DNA of 64,000 nt from Alistipes communis (GTDB lineage: Bacteria > Bacteroidota > Bacteroidia > Bacteroidales > Rikenellaceae): contig NZ_AP019735.1 of assembly GCF_006542665.1 (NCBI RefSeq), forward strand, positions 930,001 to 994,000, given 5' to 3'. This document shows positions 51,595-60,046 of this stretch, piece by piece (position 1 is the stretch's first letter; every line of letters starts with the position of its first letter). Under the pieces are notes generated by a model, which searched no databases, was not told the DNA's origin, and worked only from the letters and a program-made list of their open reading frames with translations. The position numbers and the translations under genes are program-made.

Positions 51595-52473
51595 CTAATA
51601 GTATTTGACCGGCTCGCCGACGATCGCCGACAACAGGGCGTTGGCTACCGACGACGCACCGATACGGAAGAACTGCGGCGTGAGCCACCGCTCGCCCAGA
51701 ATCTCCCGAACGACCGTATAGTAGAGCACCGCGTCGGCCGCCGAACGCACGCCGCCGGCAGGCTTGAAGCCGACCATGCGGCCCGTCTTGTCGTAGTAGT
51801 CTCGAATGGCACGGCACATCACCACCGCCGCTTCGGGAGTCGCCGCCACGTCGATCTTGCCCGTCGACGTCTTGACGAAATCGGCGCCGGCGAACATCGC
51901 CAACAACGCGGCGCGGCGGATCAGCTCGGGCGTCTTCAACGCACCCGTTTCCAGAATCACCTTCAACACCACGTCTTCGCCGGCCTCGCCGCGCAACACT
52001 TCGACTTCGTTGGCCACCTCGTCGTAATGTCCTTCGAGCATCTTGCCGACGTTGATGACGATGTCGATCTCGTCGGCTCCGTTCTCGACGGCCATCGCCG
52101 TTTCGAGCATCTTCACTTCCAGAAAGGTCTGCGACGAAGGAAATCCGCCCGCGACGCTCGTAATGCGCATCGGCGTATCGTCCACGGCGAGCCCGACCGT
52201 TTCGACGAACGGCGGATAGATACAGATGGACGCGACATTGGCGATCGCGGGATAATTCGTATAGAACTCCACGGCCTTCCGTGCAAAAGCCGTCACCGAC
52301 TCCACCGAATCGCTGCACGAAAGGGTCGTCAGGTCGATGGCCGAATAGCAAAGCCTGTAAACCTCGTCCGTTTCGTATCCCTTCGCGGCTGCCCGAATGC
52401 GTGCGACCTCTTCGGCCACCTGCGCTTCGCTCGGGGCCGGAGCATATTCCGATAGATGATTTGCGTACTCCAT
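51595..52473 (-). CDS. deoC: Deoxyribose-phosphate aldolase
   Basis: 292 residues from the ATG at 52471-52473. Active-site motifs: DLTTLSCSDS, INVGKMLEG, VILETGAL (Lys upstream in VLKVILE), and the Schiff-base Lys in ADFVKTSTGK. It splits 2-deoxyribose 5-phosphate into glyceraldehyde 3-phosphate and acetaldehyde, feeding nucleoside sugars into glycolysis. It is about 30 residues longer at the N-terminus than the E. coli enzyme. The -7 box at 52498-52505 is 25 bases upstream. Confidence 0.95.
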   Translation of the reverse strand: MEYANHLSEYAPAPSEAQVAEEVARIRAAAKGYETDEVYRLCYSAIDLTTLSCSDSVESVTAFARKAVEFYTNYPAIANVASICIYPPFVETVGLAVDDTPMRITSVAGGFPSSQTFLEVKMLETAMAVENGADEIDIVINVGKMLEGHYDEVANEVEVLRGEAGEDVVLKVILETGALKTPELIRRAALLAMFAGADFVKTSTGKIDVAATPEAAVVMCRAIRDYYDKTGRMVGFKPAGGVRSAADAVLYYTVVREILGERWLTPQFFRIGASSVANALLSAIVGEPVKYY

Positions 52474-52497
52474 AACAAGACAGTTTTCTCCACTATA

Positions 52498-52505
52498 CAA
52501 ATATA
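52498..52505 (-). promoter_or_regulatory. deoC promoter, -7 box
   Basis: TATATTTG on the minus strand, 25 bases before the deoC ATG. Confidence 0.65.
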
Positions 52506-52545
52506 ACCATTTTTCCGCTACACACGCAGAATTCCGACCAAAATA

Positions 52546-52581
52546 TCAAAAAAATTCCGGGCTCGAACCGAACCCGGAATT
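52546..52581 (-). terminator. Terminator after the OmpA/TPR lipoprotein gene
   Basis: On the minus strand AATTCCGGG and CCCGGAATT pair, followed by a T-run (TTTTTTTG). Confidence 0.75.
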
Positions 52582-52622
52582 CGTAATCCGTACATCTCCG
52601 CTTATCGGAGAGCAGCGTATTC

Positions 52623-54374
52623 TCAGAACTTGAAACCGCTCTTGAACAGGGGCTTGAGGTTGACATCCTTCGACGCCTTCTTCGCCAGGGCGGAATCCTT
52701 GGCGACGGCAGCCTTCAACTGGGCGCCGGCAGTCTTCATATCGCCCTCCTTGGTTGCGATCACGGCGCGCAGGTAATCCGCATCGGCCGAGTTCTCGCCG
52801 GCCAGCGCCTTCTTGGCAGCCGACAGGTCGTTGTTCATCACGGCAGCCACGGCAGCATTGTAGCCTTTGAGCTTGGCAGCGGCGTCGCCGTACTGGCCCT
52901 GAGCGGCAGCGATCAGGCTCTTGGTCTGAGCGTCTGCGGCAGCGGCGTACTTCTTCGCCTCGTCCACGTTACCGGCAGCCAGGTTGGCCAGTGCCAGGTT
53001 CGAGTTCAGCTCCTGCGTGTTGCCGCCGAGCTTCACGGCCTGCGTCAATGCGGCCAGCGCCTTGTCGGCGTCGTCCATTTGGAGATAGGCGGCACCGAGG
53101 TTGGTGTAGGCGCGCGAATCGTCGTACTTCTTGGCGGCGTACTCCAGCACCTTCGCCTTCAAGGCATTATCCTCAATCAGCGTGGCGACGTGGAGCAGTT
53201 CCTCGTTGTTCAGCTCATCGAGCTTGCCGCTGTTGACCAGCGCCTGCATCTCGGCGTCGCTCTTACCGGTGATCTCCATGTTGTTGACCAGCTGGGCGCG
53301 GCGCAGTTTCGGCAGCACGTCCTCTTTGAGTTCGCCGTAAACCGACGACATGTTCTTGATCTGGTTCTCGCGCTCGGCCGACGAATCGTACATGCTCAGC
53401 ACCTGAAGAATCAGATCCTTGTCCTGGATGTTCGACTTCTCGACCATCTCCTTGAAACCTTCCCAGTCCTCGCCGTAACCGGCAGCGTCGATATTGAAAC
53501 CGTACTCGGCCAGGATCTTCTCGACGGCCTTGCGACCGGTTTCGCTACGTGCGCTGGCCAGCTTGTCGTTGAACTTCTCAGGACCGTCGGGCGAAGCGTA
53601 GCCGTTCACATAGAGGCTCTGCGCGATGCGGTCGTTCTCCTTGTTGGCCACAGCGGTCTTCTCGAACTCGGAGAGCTGTTCGTTCTCTTTGAGCGCCTTC
53701 TGGTTCACCACCGAGCTGTTGATCTTGTAGAGGATCTCGGCCTTGTCTACCTGATTCGTCGTACGCTTGTAGTTGTTGGCAGCCGTAGCGGCAGCGTCGC
53801 CGAAGTTGAAATCCCTCTGCATCGTGTTGACGCCCTCGGCGATGAACACGCCGCACTGAGCGCGCAGCGCCATGGCCTCGGCCGACTTCGGATTGGCCAG
53901 CACGGCCGCTTCCTCCTTCGTCACGGGTTTGCCCGTAGCGGCGTTGAACATCACGTACTCGCTGGCGCCGTTGCACTTGCTCTCGATCAAAACGCGCAAC
54001 TCGCTCTGCTCCATACGGTCGTCGTAGGGGAATTCGACATGCTGCGTGTAGGTACCGCCGTTGTCAGCCGAAATAACGGTATAGTTGTCATTCACCTTCT
54101 CGCCCTGGACGTATTTCGGAGTACCGGCCACTTCGCCGCCCTCGAACACGATCACCGGCGTCAGACGCAACGTAGCTTTCTTGTTGAAGTAAGCTGCCGG
54201 GAAGTTCACCGTAATGTCGGCGCTCACGACGCCGTTGTTGAGCGTCAGCACCTTCGGCGTGCACGAGTAAGTAACCTCATCCTGTTTCTTACCCATCTTC
54301 TTGAAACAGTTGCAACCCGACAAGGTCAAGGCAGCTGCGGCAAGAACCAAGCTAATTTTTACTAAGTTCTTCAT
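52623..54374 (-). CDS. OmpA-like and TPR-repeat lipoprotein
   Basis: 583 residues. The lipoprotein signal ends LTLSGC. The middle (about 235-300) has an OmpA-like pattern: SLYVNGYASPDGPEKFNDKLASARSETGRKAVEKIL, as in peptidoglycan-binding OmpA domains. TPR repeats follow (about 420-520: SRAYTNLGAAYLQMDDADKALAALTQAV). It probably anchors the outer membrane to peptidoglycan. Lower GC third positions and favoured codons suggest strong expression. It has its own promoter and terminator. Confidence 0.85.
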   Translation of the reverse strand: MKNLVKISLVLAAAALTLSGCNCFKKMGKKQDEVTYSCTPKVLTLNNGVVSADITVNFPAAYFNKKATLRLTPVIVFEGGEVAGTPKYVQGEKVNDNYTVISADNGGTYTQHVEFPYDDRMEQSELRVLIESKCNGASEYVMFNAATGKPVTKEEAAVLANPKSAEAMALRAQCGVFIAEGVNTMQRDFNFGDAAATAANNYKRTTNQVDKAEILYKINSSVVNQKALKENEQLSEFEKTAVANKENDRIAQSLYVNGYASPDGPEKFNDKLASARSETGRKAVEKILAEYGFNIDAAGYGEDWEGFKEMVEKSNIQDKDLILQVLSMYDSSAERENQIKNMSSVYGELKEDVLPKLRRAQLVNNMEITGKSDAEMQALVNSGKLDELNNEELLHVATLIEDNALKAKVLEYAAKKYDDSRAYTNLGAAYLQMDDADKALAALTQAVKLGGNTQELNSNLALANLAAGNVDEAKKYAAAADAQTKSLIAAAQGQYGDAAAKLKGYNAAVAAVMNNDLSAAKKALAGENSADADYLRAVIATKEGDMKTAGAQLKAAVAKDSALAKKASKDVNLKPLFKSGFKF

Positions 54375-54477
54375 AATTAATTAGTTATTAAAAATTGTTA
54401 TGCATTGATTTCGTCTCTTTCCGTTTGCCTCCGCTCCACGTACCCCATTCCCGAGGCCGTTTGCAGCAGAATACATG

Positions 54478-54485
54478 CAAATATA
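54478..54485 (-). promoter_or_regulatory. OmpA/TPR lipoprotein promoter, -7 box
   Basis: TATATTTG on the minus strand, 104 bases before the ATG, giving a leader rich in A/T. Confidence 0.55.
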
Positions 54486-54518
54486 TAAAACCCATGCAGA
54501 TTATGCAACTTTTTCCGT

Positions 54519-54553
54519 AAAAAAACCACCTCGAACTTTCGTTCGAAGCGGTT
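54519..54553 (-). terminator. pnp terminator
   Basis: On the minus strand AACCGCTTCGAAC and GTTCGAGGTGGTT pair around GAAA, followed by TTTTT. Confidence 0.8.
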
Positions 54554-54610
54554 TTCGATCGCCGGCGCACGAAAACGCCGTCTATTTCGCGTCGGAACGC
54601 ATCCGACGGA

Positions 54611-56821
54611 TCAGTCGCGGTGCCGGTCGTCGCGGCGACGCTCGCGGTCGCCCCGCGGACGGCGTTCACGCTCGACATATCCTTCGGGCTTCGGAAGAAG
54701 CGCGCGGTGCGAGAGTTTCAGCTTGCCGGTCTTCTCGTCGACGCCGATGAGTTTCACGTCGATCATCTCGCCCTCTTTCAGGCCGCTCTCCTCCATCGTC
54801 TCGAACCGTTTCCAGTCGATCTCCGAGATATGGAGCAGCGCCTCCTTGCCGGGCATGATCTCGACGAACGCGCCGAACGGCACGATCGACTTGATCTTAC
54901 CGTGGTAGGTCTCGCCGATTTCGGGCACGGCAACGATCTCCTTGATACGCTGCAACGCAGCGTCGATCGCCGATTTCTCCACACCGAAGACGTCGACGAT
55001 ACCCTTCTGGTCGTCCTCCGTAATGGTAATGGTGGTACCGGTCTGCTTCTGAATCTCCTGGATCACCTTTCCGCCCGGGCCGATCACGGCGCCGATCGAA
55101 TCCTTCGGGATGTGGATCTGCACCAGACGCGGCACGAACGGCTTGTAGTCGGCGCGCGGCGCGGCGATGCAGTCGGTCAGGATGTCCAGAATATGCAGAC
55201 GCCCCTTGCGCGCCTGCTCCAACGCGGCGGCCAGCACCTCGTAGGAGAGGCCGTCGACCTTGATATCCATTTGCGTGGCGGTGATACCGTCGCGGGTACC
55301 CGTCACCTTGAAGTCCATGTCGCCCAGATGATCCTCGTCGCCCAGGATGTCCGACAGCACGGCCCACTTGCCGCTCTCGGAATCCGAGATCAGACCCATG
55401 GCGATGCCCGACACGGGCTTGCGCAGTTTCACGCCGGCATCCATGAGGGCCAGCGTACCGGCGCAAACGGTGGCCATCGACGACGAACCGTTCGATTCCA
55501 GAATGTCCGACACGACGCGCACGGCGTAGGGATTCTCCTCGCCCAGCGGAATCATCGGTTTGAGGGCGCGCCATGCCAGGTGGCCGTGGCCGATCTCACG
55601 ACGGCTCAGACCGCGGGCGGCCTTCGCCTCGCCCGTCGAGAAGGGCGGGAAATTATAGTGGAGCACGAACTGCTCGGTACCCTGCACGAGCACCTCGTCC
55701 TTGACCTTCTCGTCCATCTTCGTGCCGAGCGTAACAGTGGCCAGCGCCTGCGTCTCGCCTCGTGTGAAGAGGCCCGAACCATGGGCTGCGGGCAGGTAGT
55801 CGGTCTCGCACCAGATCGGACGGATCTCGTCCGTGCGACGGCCGTCGAGACGCTTGCCCTCGTCGAGAATCATGTTGCGCATCGCCTTCTTCTGCACGTA
55901 GTCGTGGAAATAGCGGTGGATGAGCGGGGCCTTCTCCACCAGCTCCTCCTCCGTGTAGCGGGCGGCGAACTCGGCCTCCAATGCATTGAACATATCCTCG
56001 CGCTCGTGCTTCATCGTGCCGCTCGTGGCGATGGCGTAGGCCTTGTCGTAGAGTTCGGCGATGATCGTCTGTTTGAGCTCCTCGTCGTTGACCTCGTGGC
56101 AGTAGGTACGCTTCACGTCCTTGCCCAGCTCCTTCGAAAGTTCGATCTGTACGGCGCAGTGCTTCTTGATCTCCTCGTGCGCGAACTTGATCGCTCCGAG
56201 CATCACCTCCTCCGAAACCTCTTTCATCTCGCCCTCGACCATCAGGATGTTGTCGATCGTACCGCCGACCATGATGTCCAGGTCGACGTCGGGCATCTGC
56301 GAGAAGGTCGGGTTGATGCAGTACTCGCCGTTGATGCGCGCCACGCGCACCTCCGAAATCGGGCCGCCGAAGGGGATGTCCGACACGGCCAGTGCGGCCG
56401 AGGCGGCCAGACCGGCCAGCGCGTCGGGCTGGATGTCCTTGTCGGCCGAGATGAGGTTGACCGTCACGTAGACCTCGGCGTGGTAGTCCGACGGGAAGAG
56501 CGGGCGCAGCGCACGGTCGATCAGACGCGCTACGAGCACCTCGCTGTCGTTGGCCTTGCCCTCACGCTTCATGAAACCGCCCGGATAGCGGCCGCATGCG
56601 GCGTATTTCTCCTTGTATTCCACCTGCAACGGCATGAAGTCCGTGTCGGGTTTTGCATCTTTGGCGGCCACGACCGTCGCAAGGAGCATCGTATCGCCCT
56701 GTTTCACGACAACCGAGCCGTCGGCCTGCTTGGCCAGTTTGCCGGTCTCGATCATGATCTCGCGTCCGTCGGCGAGCGTGATGAACTTCTGAACGGCGTT
56801 GTACAGCTTCTTTTCTTCCAT
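54611..56821 (-). CDS. pnp: Polyribonucleotide nucleotidyltransferase (PNPase)
   Basis: 736 residues. Two RNase PH domains (about 15-230 and 315-540, with FFPPFSTGEAKAARGLSRREIGHG-type and GVKLRKPVSGIAMGLIS segments), a KH domain (IGAVIGPGGKVIQEIQKQTG, about 580) and an S1 domain (YHGKIKSIVPFGAFVEIMPGKEALLHISEI). The tail is Arg/Asp-rich. It degrades RNA 3' to 5' with phosphate. It follows rpsO, as in many bacteria. Confidence 0.97.
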   Translation of the reverse strand: MEEKKLYNAVQKFITLADGREIMIETGKLAKQADGSVVVKQGDTMLLATVVAAKDAKPDTDFMPLQVEYKEKYAACGRYPGGFMKREGKANDSEVLVARLIDRALRPLFPSDYHAEVYVTVNLISADKDIQPDALAGLAASAALAVSDIPFGGPISEVRVARINGEYCINPTFSQMPDVDLDIMVGGTIDNILMVEGEMKEVSEEVMLGAIKFAHEEIKKHCAVQIELSKELGKDVKRTYCHEVNDEELKQTIIAELYDKAYAIATSGTMKHEREDMFNALEAEFAARYTEEELVEKAPLIHRYFHDYVQKKAMRNMILDEGKRLDGRRTDEIRPIWCETDYLPAAHGSGLFTRGETQALATVTLGTKMDEKVKDEVLVQGTEQFVLHYNFPPFSTGEAKAARGLSRREIGHGHLAWRALKPMIPLGEENPYAVRVVSDILESNGSSSMATVCAGTLALMDAGVKLRKPVSGIAMGLISDSESGKWAVLSDILGDEDHLGDMDFKVTGTRDGITATQMDIKVDGLSYEVLAAALEQARKGRLHILDILTDCIAAPRADYKPFVPRLVQIHIPKDSIGAVIGPGGKVIQEIQKQTGTTITITEDDQKGIVDVFGVEKSAIDAALQRIKEIVAVPEIGETYHGKIKSIVPFGAFVEIMPGKEALLHISEIDWKRFETMEESGLKEGEMIDVKLIGVDEKTGKLKLSHRALLPKPEGYVERERRPRGDRERRRDDRHRD

Positions 56822-56909
56822 AACGTCAAATAATATACTTCGAATCTTGAATTTTCATGCAAAATGGAGCGGCCACCCGCAGTGACTGCCCCATTTTCCG
56901 GCACCCGTA

Positions 56910-57182
56910 CTATTTACGGAGATTGAGCGTCTTGATGATGGCGCGATAGCGCTCGATGTCGATCTCCTTGAGGTACTCGAGCAACTGGCGGCGCTTGCCG
57001 ACCAAACGCAGCAGCGCGCGCTGCGTACCGAAGTCGTGACGGTTGCTCTTCATGTGCTCCGTAAGGTGGCTGATACGGTAAGAGAACAACGCGATCTGGC
57101 TCTCAGGCGAACCCGTGTCGGTGTTGGACTTTCCGTACTGACCGAAAAGCTCCTGCTTTTTTTCTGCTGTTAAATAAGCCAT
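56910..57182 (-). CDS. rpsO: 30S ribosomal protein S15
   Basis: 90 residues. The S15 pattern is clear: DTGSPESQIALFSYRISHLTEHMK, then RALLRLVGKRRQLLEYLKEIDIERYRAII. It binds 16S rRNA early in 30S assembly. It lies 88 bases before pnp. Confidence 0.97.
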   Translation of the reverse strand: MAYLTAEKKQELFGQYGKSNTDTGSPESQIALFSYRISHLTEHMKSNRHDFGTQRALLRLVGKRRQLLEYLKEIDIERYRAIIKTLNLRK

Positions 57183-57251
57183 TTTGAAAGATTTATTCGT
57201 TCCACTCTACGACGCATTCCCCTTACTATGAAATCACGCCAGAGCGTGGTG

Positions 57252-57259
57252 CAAAGGTA
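57252..57259 (-). promoter_or_regulatory. rpsO promoter, -7 box
   Basis: TACCTTTG on the minus strand, 70 bases before the rpsO ATG. Confidence 0.6.
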
Positions 57260-57355
57260 CACTAAATTTATTTAGAAACCAATTGTTTGGCCGAAAAAAA
57301 AGCATACTCCGCCCGCGCTTCGTGCGTCGATTCCCGCGAAATTCGCCATATTCTG

Positions 57356-57574
57356 CTTGCGCCTTGGATACTCCCGCCCGGCAAAATGCAAACGAGTTTG
57401 CTTTTGCCCTCGCTTATCCGTATCTTTGGCTGCGTCTTAATACTTCGTCTCGGCATAATCAAGCTGACGCTTGCTTCTGCGCTCGACTTTCCGTATCTTT
57501 GACTTCGTCGAAGACACTCCCGTTCGGCAATGTTCAAATAAATTTGACATTGCTCTCACTTATCCGTATCTTTG
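57356..57574 (+). repeat. Three tandem 73-base promoter-like units before apbE
   Basis: Units 57356-57428, 57429-57501 and 57502-57574 each end in CCGTATCTTTG, a full -7 box, exactly 73 bases apart. Units one and three share CTCCCG, CGGCAA and CTTATCCGTATCTTTG. The middle unit is nearly identical to the inverted copy at 27483-27567. A decayed unit may precede them (57283-57355). Confidence 0.75.
57567..57574 (+). promoter_or_regulatory. apbE promoter, -7 box (proximal of three)
   Basis: TATCTTTG, 25 bases before the apbE ATG; the same box recurs at 57421 and 57494. Confidence 0.65.
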
Positions 57575-57598
57575 CCGCGGATTCAACTTTTCCATACG

Positions 57599-58639
57599 AT
57601 GAAATTCTCCGCATACCGCCTCGTCCTGCTCCTCGCAGCGCTGCTCTGCATGGCCGGCTGCCGCCCGTCGACGCACTACGTCACGGTCGAGGGTTCCGTA
57701 CTCGGAACGACCTTCCGCATCAAAGCCCGGACGACCCTGCCGGCCGACGAAATCTACACCGAAGTCATGGCGCTCGACGAAGAGATGAAACATTCGATGT
57801 CGATCTTCGACGAGACGTCGCTGCTGAGCCGCATCAACCGCGGCGAGAGCGACTCGCTCGACAGCCACCTGATCTACAACATTCTGGCCGCCGACTCCGT
57901 GAGCCGTCTGAGCGACGGCATGTACGACATCACCGTCAAACCGCTCGTCGAAGCGTGGGGTTTCGCCGGAAAAGAGGGACAGAAAACACCGAACATCGAT
58001 TCGATCCTGCCGCTGGTGGGCTACCGCAAAATCCGCATCGAAGGGAACCGGCTCGTCAAGGACGATCCGCGCATCCAGCTCGACTTCAACTCGATCGGCA
58101 AGGGCTACATGGTCGACCTGATCGCCCGCATGCTCGAACGAAACGGCTCGGAGAACTACCTGGTGACGATCGCAGGCAGCGGCCGCTGCCGGGGTGTGAA
58201 CGAGCAGGGCGGAAAATGGCGCATCGGCATCGAAACCCCTTACGACAACAATTTCTCGGACCGGGATCTGCAACGTATCGCGGAGGTGACCGACATCAGC
58301 TACACCACTTCGGGCAACTACCGCCGCTTCTACTATACCCCCGACGGCCGCAAGATCGCACACACGATCGACCCCGTCACAGGCCGGAGCGCCGTCTCGC
58401 GGCTGCTCTCGGCCACGGTCTTCTGCGACAATGCCGCACGCGCCGACGCGCTGGGGACGATGTTCATGTCGCTCGGCTCGGAACGCGCCGTGGCGAAGGC
58501 CCGCGAACTGGAACGCGAAGGGGTGATGGCCTACTTCATCTTCGCTACCGAGAAGGCCGACGGGCGACAGCGCGACGAATCCCCCGACGATTACGAAACA
58601 TGGGCTTCGCCGGCCCTCGAAAAACTGTTGAAACGTTAA
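57599..58639 (+). CDS. apbE: FAD:protein FMN transferase (ApbE)
   Basis: 346 residues from the ATG at 57599. The lipoprotein signal ends LLCMAGC. ApbE motifs: GSVLGTTFRI, SIFDETSLLSRINRG, YDITVKPLVEAWGF, LDFNSIGKGYMVD, AGSGRCRG, HTIDPVTGRS and ATVFCDNAARADALGTMFM. It attaches FMN to Thr residues of NQR or RNF subunits in the periplasm. It is 8 bases upstream of the lipid-kinase-like gene. Confidence 0.95.
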   Translation: MKFSAYRLVLLLAALLCMAGCRPSTHYVTVEGSVLGTTFRIKARTTLPADEIYTEVMALDEEMKHSMSIFDETSLLSRINRGESDSLDSHLIYNILAADSVSRLSDGMYDITVKPLVEAWGFAGKEGQKTPNIDSILPLVGYRKIRIEGNRLVKDDPRIQLDFNSIGKGYMVDLIARMLERNGSENYLVTIAGSGRCRGVNEQGGKWRIGIETPYDNNFSDRDLQRIAEVTDISYTTSGNYRRFYYTPDGRKIAHTIDPVTGRSAVSRLLSATVFCDNAARADALGTMFMSLGSERAVAKARELEREGVMAYFIFATEKADGRQRDESPDDYETWASPALEKLLKR

Positions 58640-58646
58640 CCTATCC

Positions 58647-59519
58647 ATGCAAAAAGCGCTCTTTCTCTACAATCCCGCCGCAGGACGCGGCCGCATCGCC
58701 CGCAACGTCGGGGGCATCGTGGACATCTTCTCCGAAAACGGGTGGGAACTCACGCCCGAAAAGATCGACTTCGGACGCAACCCGTTCGACGCGCATCCCG
58801 ACATCCGTATGGTCGTCGCCGCCGGCGGCGACGGCACGGTCAATTACGTCGTCAACCGGATGCGCGAACGGGGGCTGTCGCTCGAACTGGGCATCATCCC
58901 CGCAGGCACGGCCAACGATTTCGCCGGCATCGTCGGCATGGCCAAGAACCCGCTCGAAGCGGCCCGACAGATCGTCACGGGCGAGGTGCAGGCGCTCGAT
59001 TGCGGCGTGGTCAACGGACTGCATTTCGTCAACATCTTCTCGTTCGGCATCTTCACCACCACTTCGCAGCGCACGCCCGACGAACGCAAGCACCGTCTGG
59101 GCAAGCTGGCCTATATCATGGAGGGCATCAAGGAGCTGCGCCATATGCACGCCATTCCGCTGCATGTGCGCACCGAGAGCGGGGAGTTCGATTTCAACGC
59201 ACTCATGGCACTCGTCTTCAACGGCGAGACGGCCGGCGGGTTCCGGCTGGCCAACACGTCGAGCGTGCGCGACGGAATGTTCGACTGCCTGCTGCTCGAA
59301 AAGCGCAACTTCCTCGTATCCTGCTTCGCCATGGTACGCTACCTCTGCGGCGGCCATCCCCGCAGCGTCCGGCACCTGCGCGCAGCGACGTTGCAGATCT
59401 CCTCGCCCATCGACGAACCCACCGACGTCGACGGCCAGCGGGGCGCCCGCTTCCCGCTCGACGTGCGCTGCCTGCCCGGCCTGCTGCGCGTGGTATGCCC
59501 GCGCGACGGCAGAAGATAA
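58647..59519 (+). CDS. Diacylglycerol kinase family lipid kinase (YegS/DagK-like)
   Basis: 290 residues. The catalytic domain has LFLYNPAAGRGRIARN, VVAAGGDGTVNYVVNRM (GGDGT) and GIIPAGTANDFAG. The beta-rich second domain follows (FVNIFSFGIFTTTSQRTPD onward). It phosphorylates diacylglycerol or a related lipid. It is in an operon with apbE. Confidence 0.9.
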   Translation: MQKALFLYNPAAGRGRIARNVGGIVDIFSENGWELTPEKIDFGRNPFDAHPDIRMVVAAGGDGTVNYVVNRMRERGLSLELGIIPAGTANDFAGIVGMAKNPLEAARQIVTGEVQALDCGVVNGLHFVNIFSFGIFTTTSQRTPDERKHRLGKLAYIMEGIKELRHMHAIPLHVRTESGEFDFNALMALVFNGETAGGFRLANTSSVRDGMFDCLLLEKRNFLVSCFAMVRYLCGGHPRSVRHLRAATLQISSPIDEPTDVDGQRGARFPLDVRCLPGLLRVVCPRDGRR

Positions 59520-59608
59520 TCCGGCCCGGCCTCTCCCGTACCGAACGGATTCGGAGACGATTTCCGGTGAATAAATTCCGAATTCGTTCGTTAATCGCCG
59601 TTTTTTGT

Positions 59609-59616
59609 TACCTTTG
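59609..59616 (+). promoter_or_regulatory. Promoter of the small Cys/His protein and receptor, -7 box
   Basis: TACCTTTG, 20 bases before the ATG at 59636. Confidence 0.65.
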
Positions 59617-59635
59617 CCGTCGATTCAGACAATCG

Positions 59636-59959
59636 ATGAGACGAAAAACGGGCTATAAGATCCTGCTTGCCGCGATGATGGCGCTGGCCATTGCCAACGT
59701 TTACGTGGGCAAGGCGCTCGACGTGCACGCCAACGACCCGCTTTCGCGGGCCGAATGCGCCGCTTCGGGCAGCGACGCCACCGTCGAAGAGTACTGCCTG
59801 ATCTGCCATTTCCACCTGGCGGCCTGTACCGAGGCGGAGTCCTTCCTGCCGACGCTCGTCACCCTCTTCGAAGAGCGTCTCTACCGATGCTATCTCGCCG
59901 GAGGCTCTTCGCCCGTCCTCCACGGGTACGGCCTGCGCGCACCTCCTGCCGCGGTCTGA
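59636..59959 (+). CDS. Small exported or membrane-anchored protein with CLICHFH motif
   Basis: 107 residues from the ATG at 59636. The N-terminus is a signal peptide or single membrane helix (ILLAAMMALAIANVYVG). The mature part holds CAASGSD, then VEEYCLICHFHLAAC, that is CxxCxFH with further Cys, a likely metal or heme contact. The family is not recognised. It precedes the TonB-dependent receptor by 87 bases and is probably co-transcribed, suggesting a role in metal or cofactor uptake (inference). Confidence 0.65.
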   Translation: MRRKTGYKILLAAMMALAIANVYVGKALDVHANDPLSRAECAASGSDATVEEYCLICHFHLAACTEAESFLPTLVTLFEERLYRCYLAGGSSPVLHGYGLRAPPAAV

Positions 59960-60046
59960 CATTCCGACGCCGGATGTACGCATCCGGCCCGTACAACCGA
60001 TCCCGCGATCGGTATCCGGACATTCCTTATCCATCAAATCCATCGC

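Noticed and set aside
54620..56833. A 737-codon open frame opposite pnp
   Set aside because: The minus strand is a full-length PNPase; the opposite frame has no recognisable domain.
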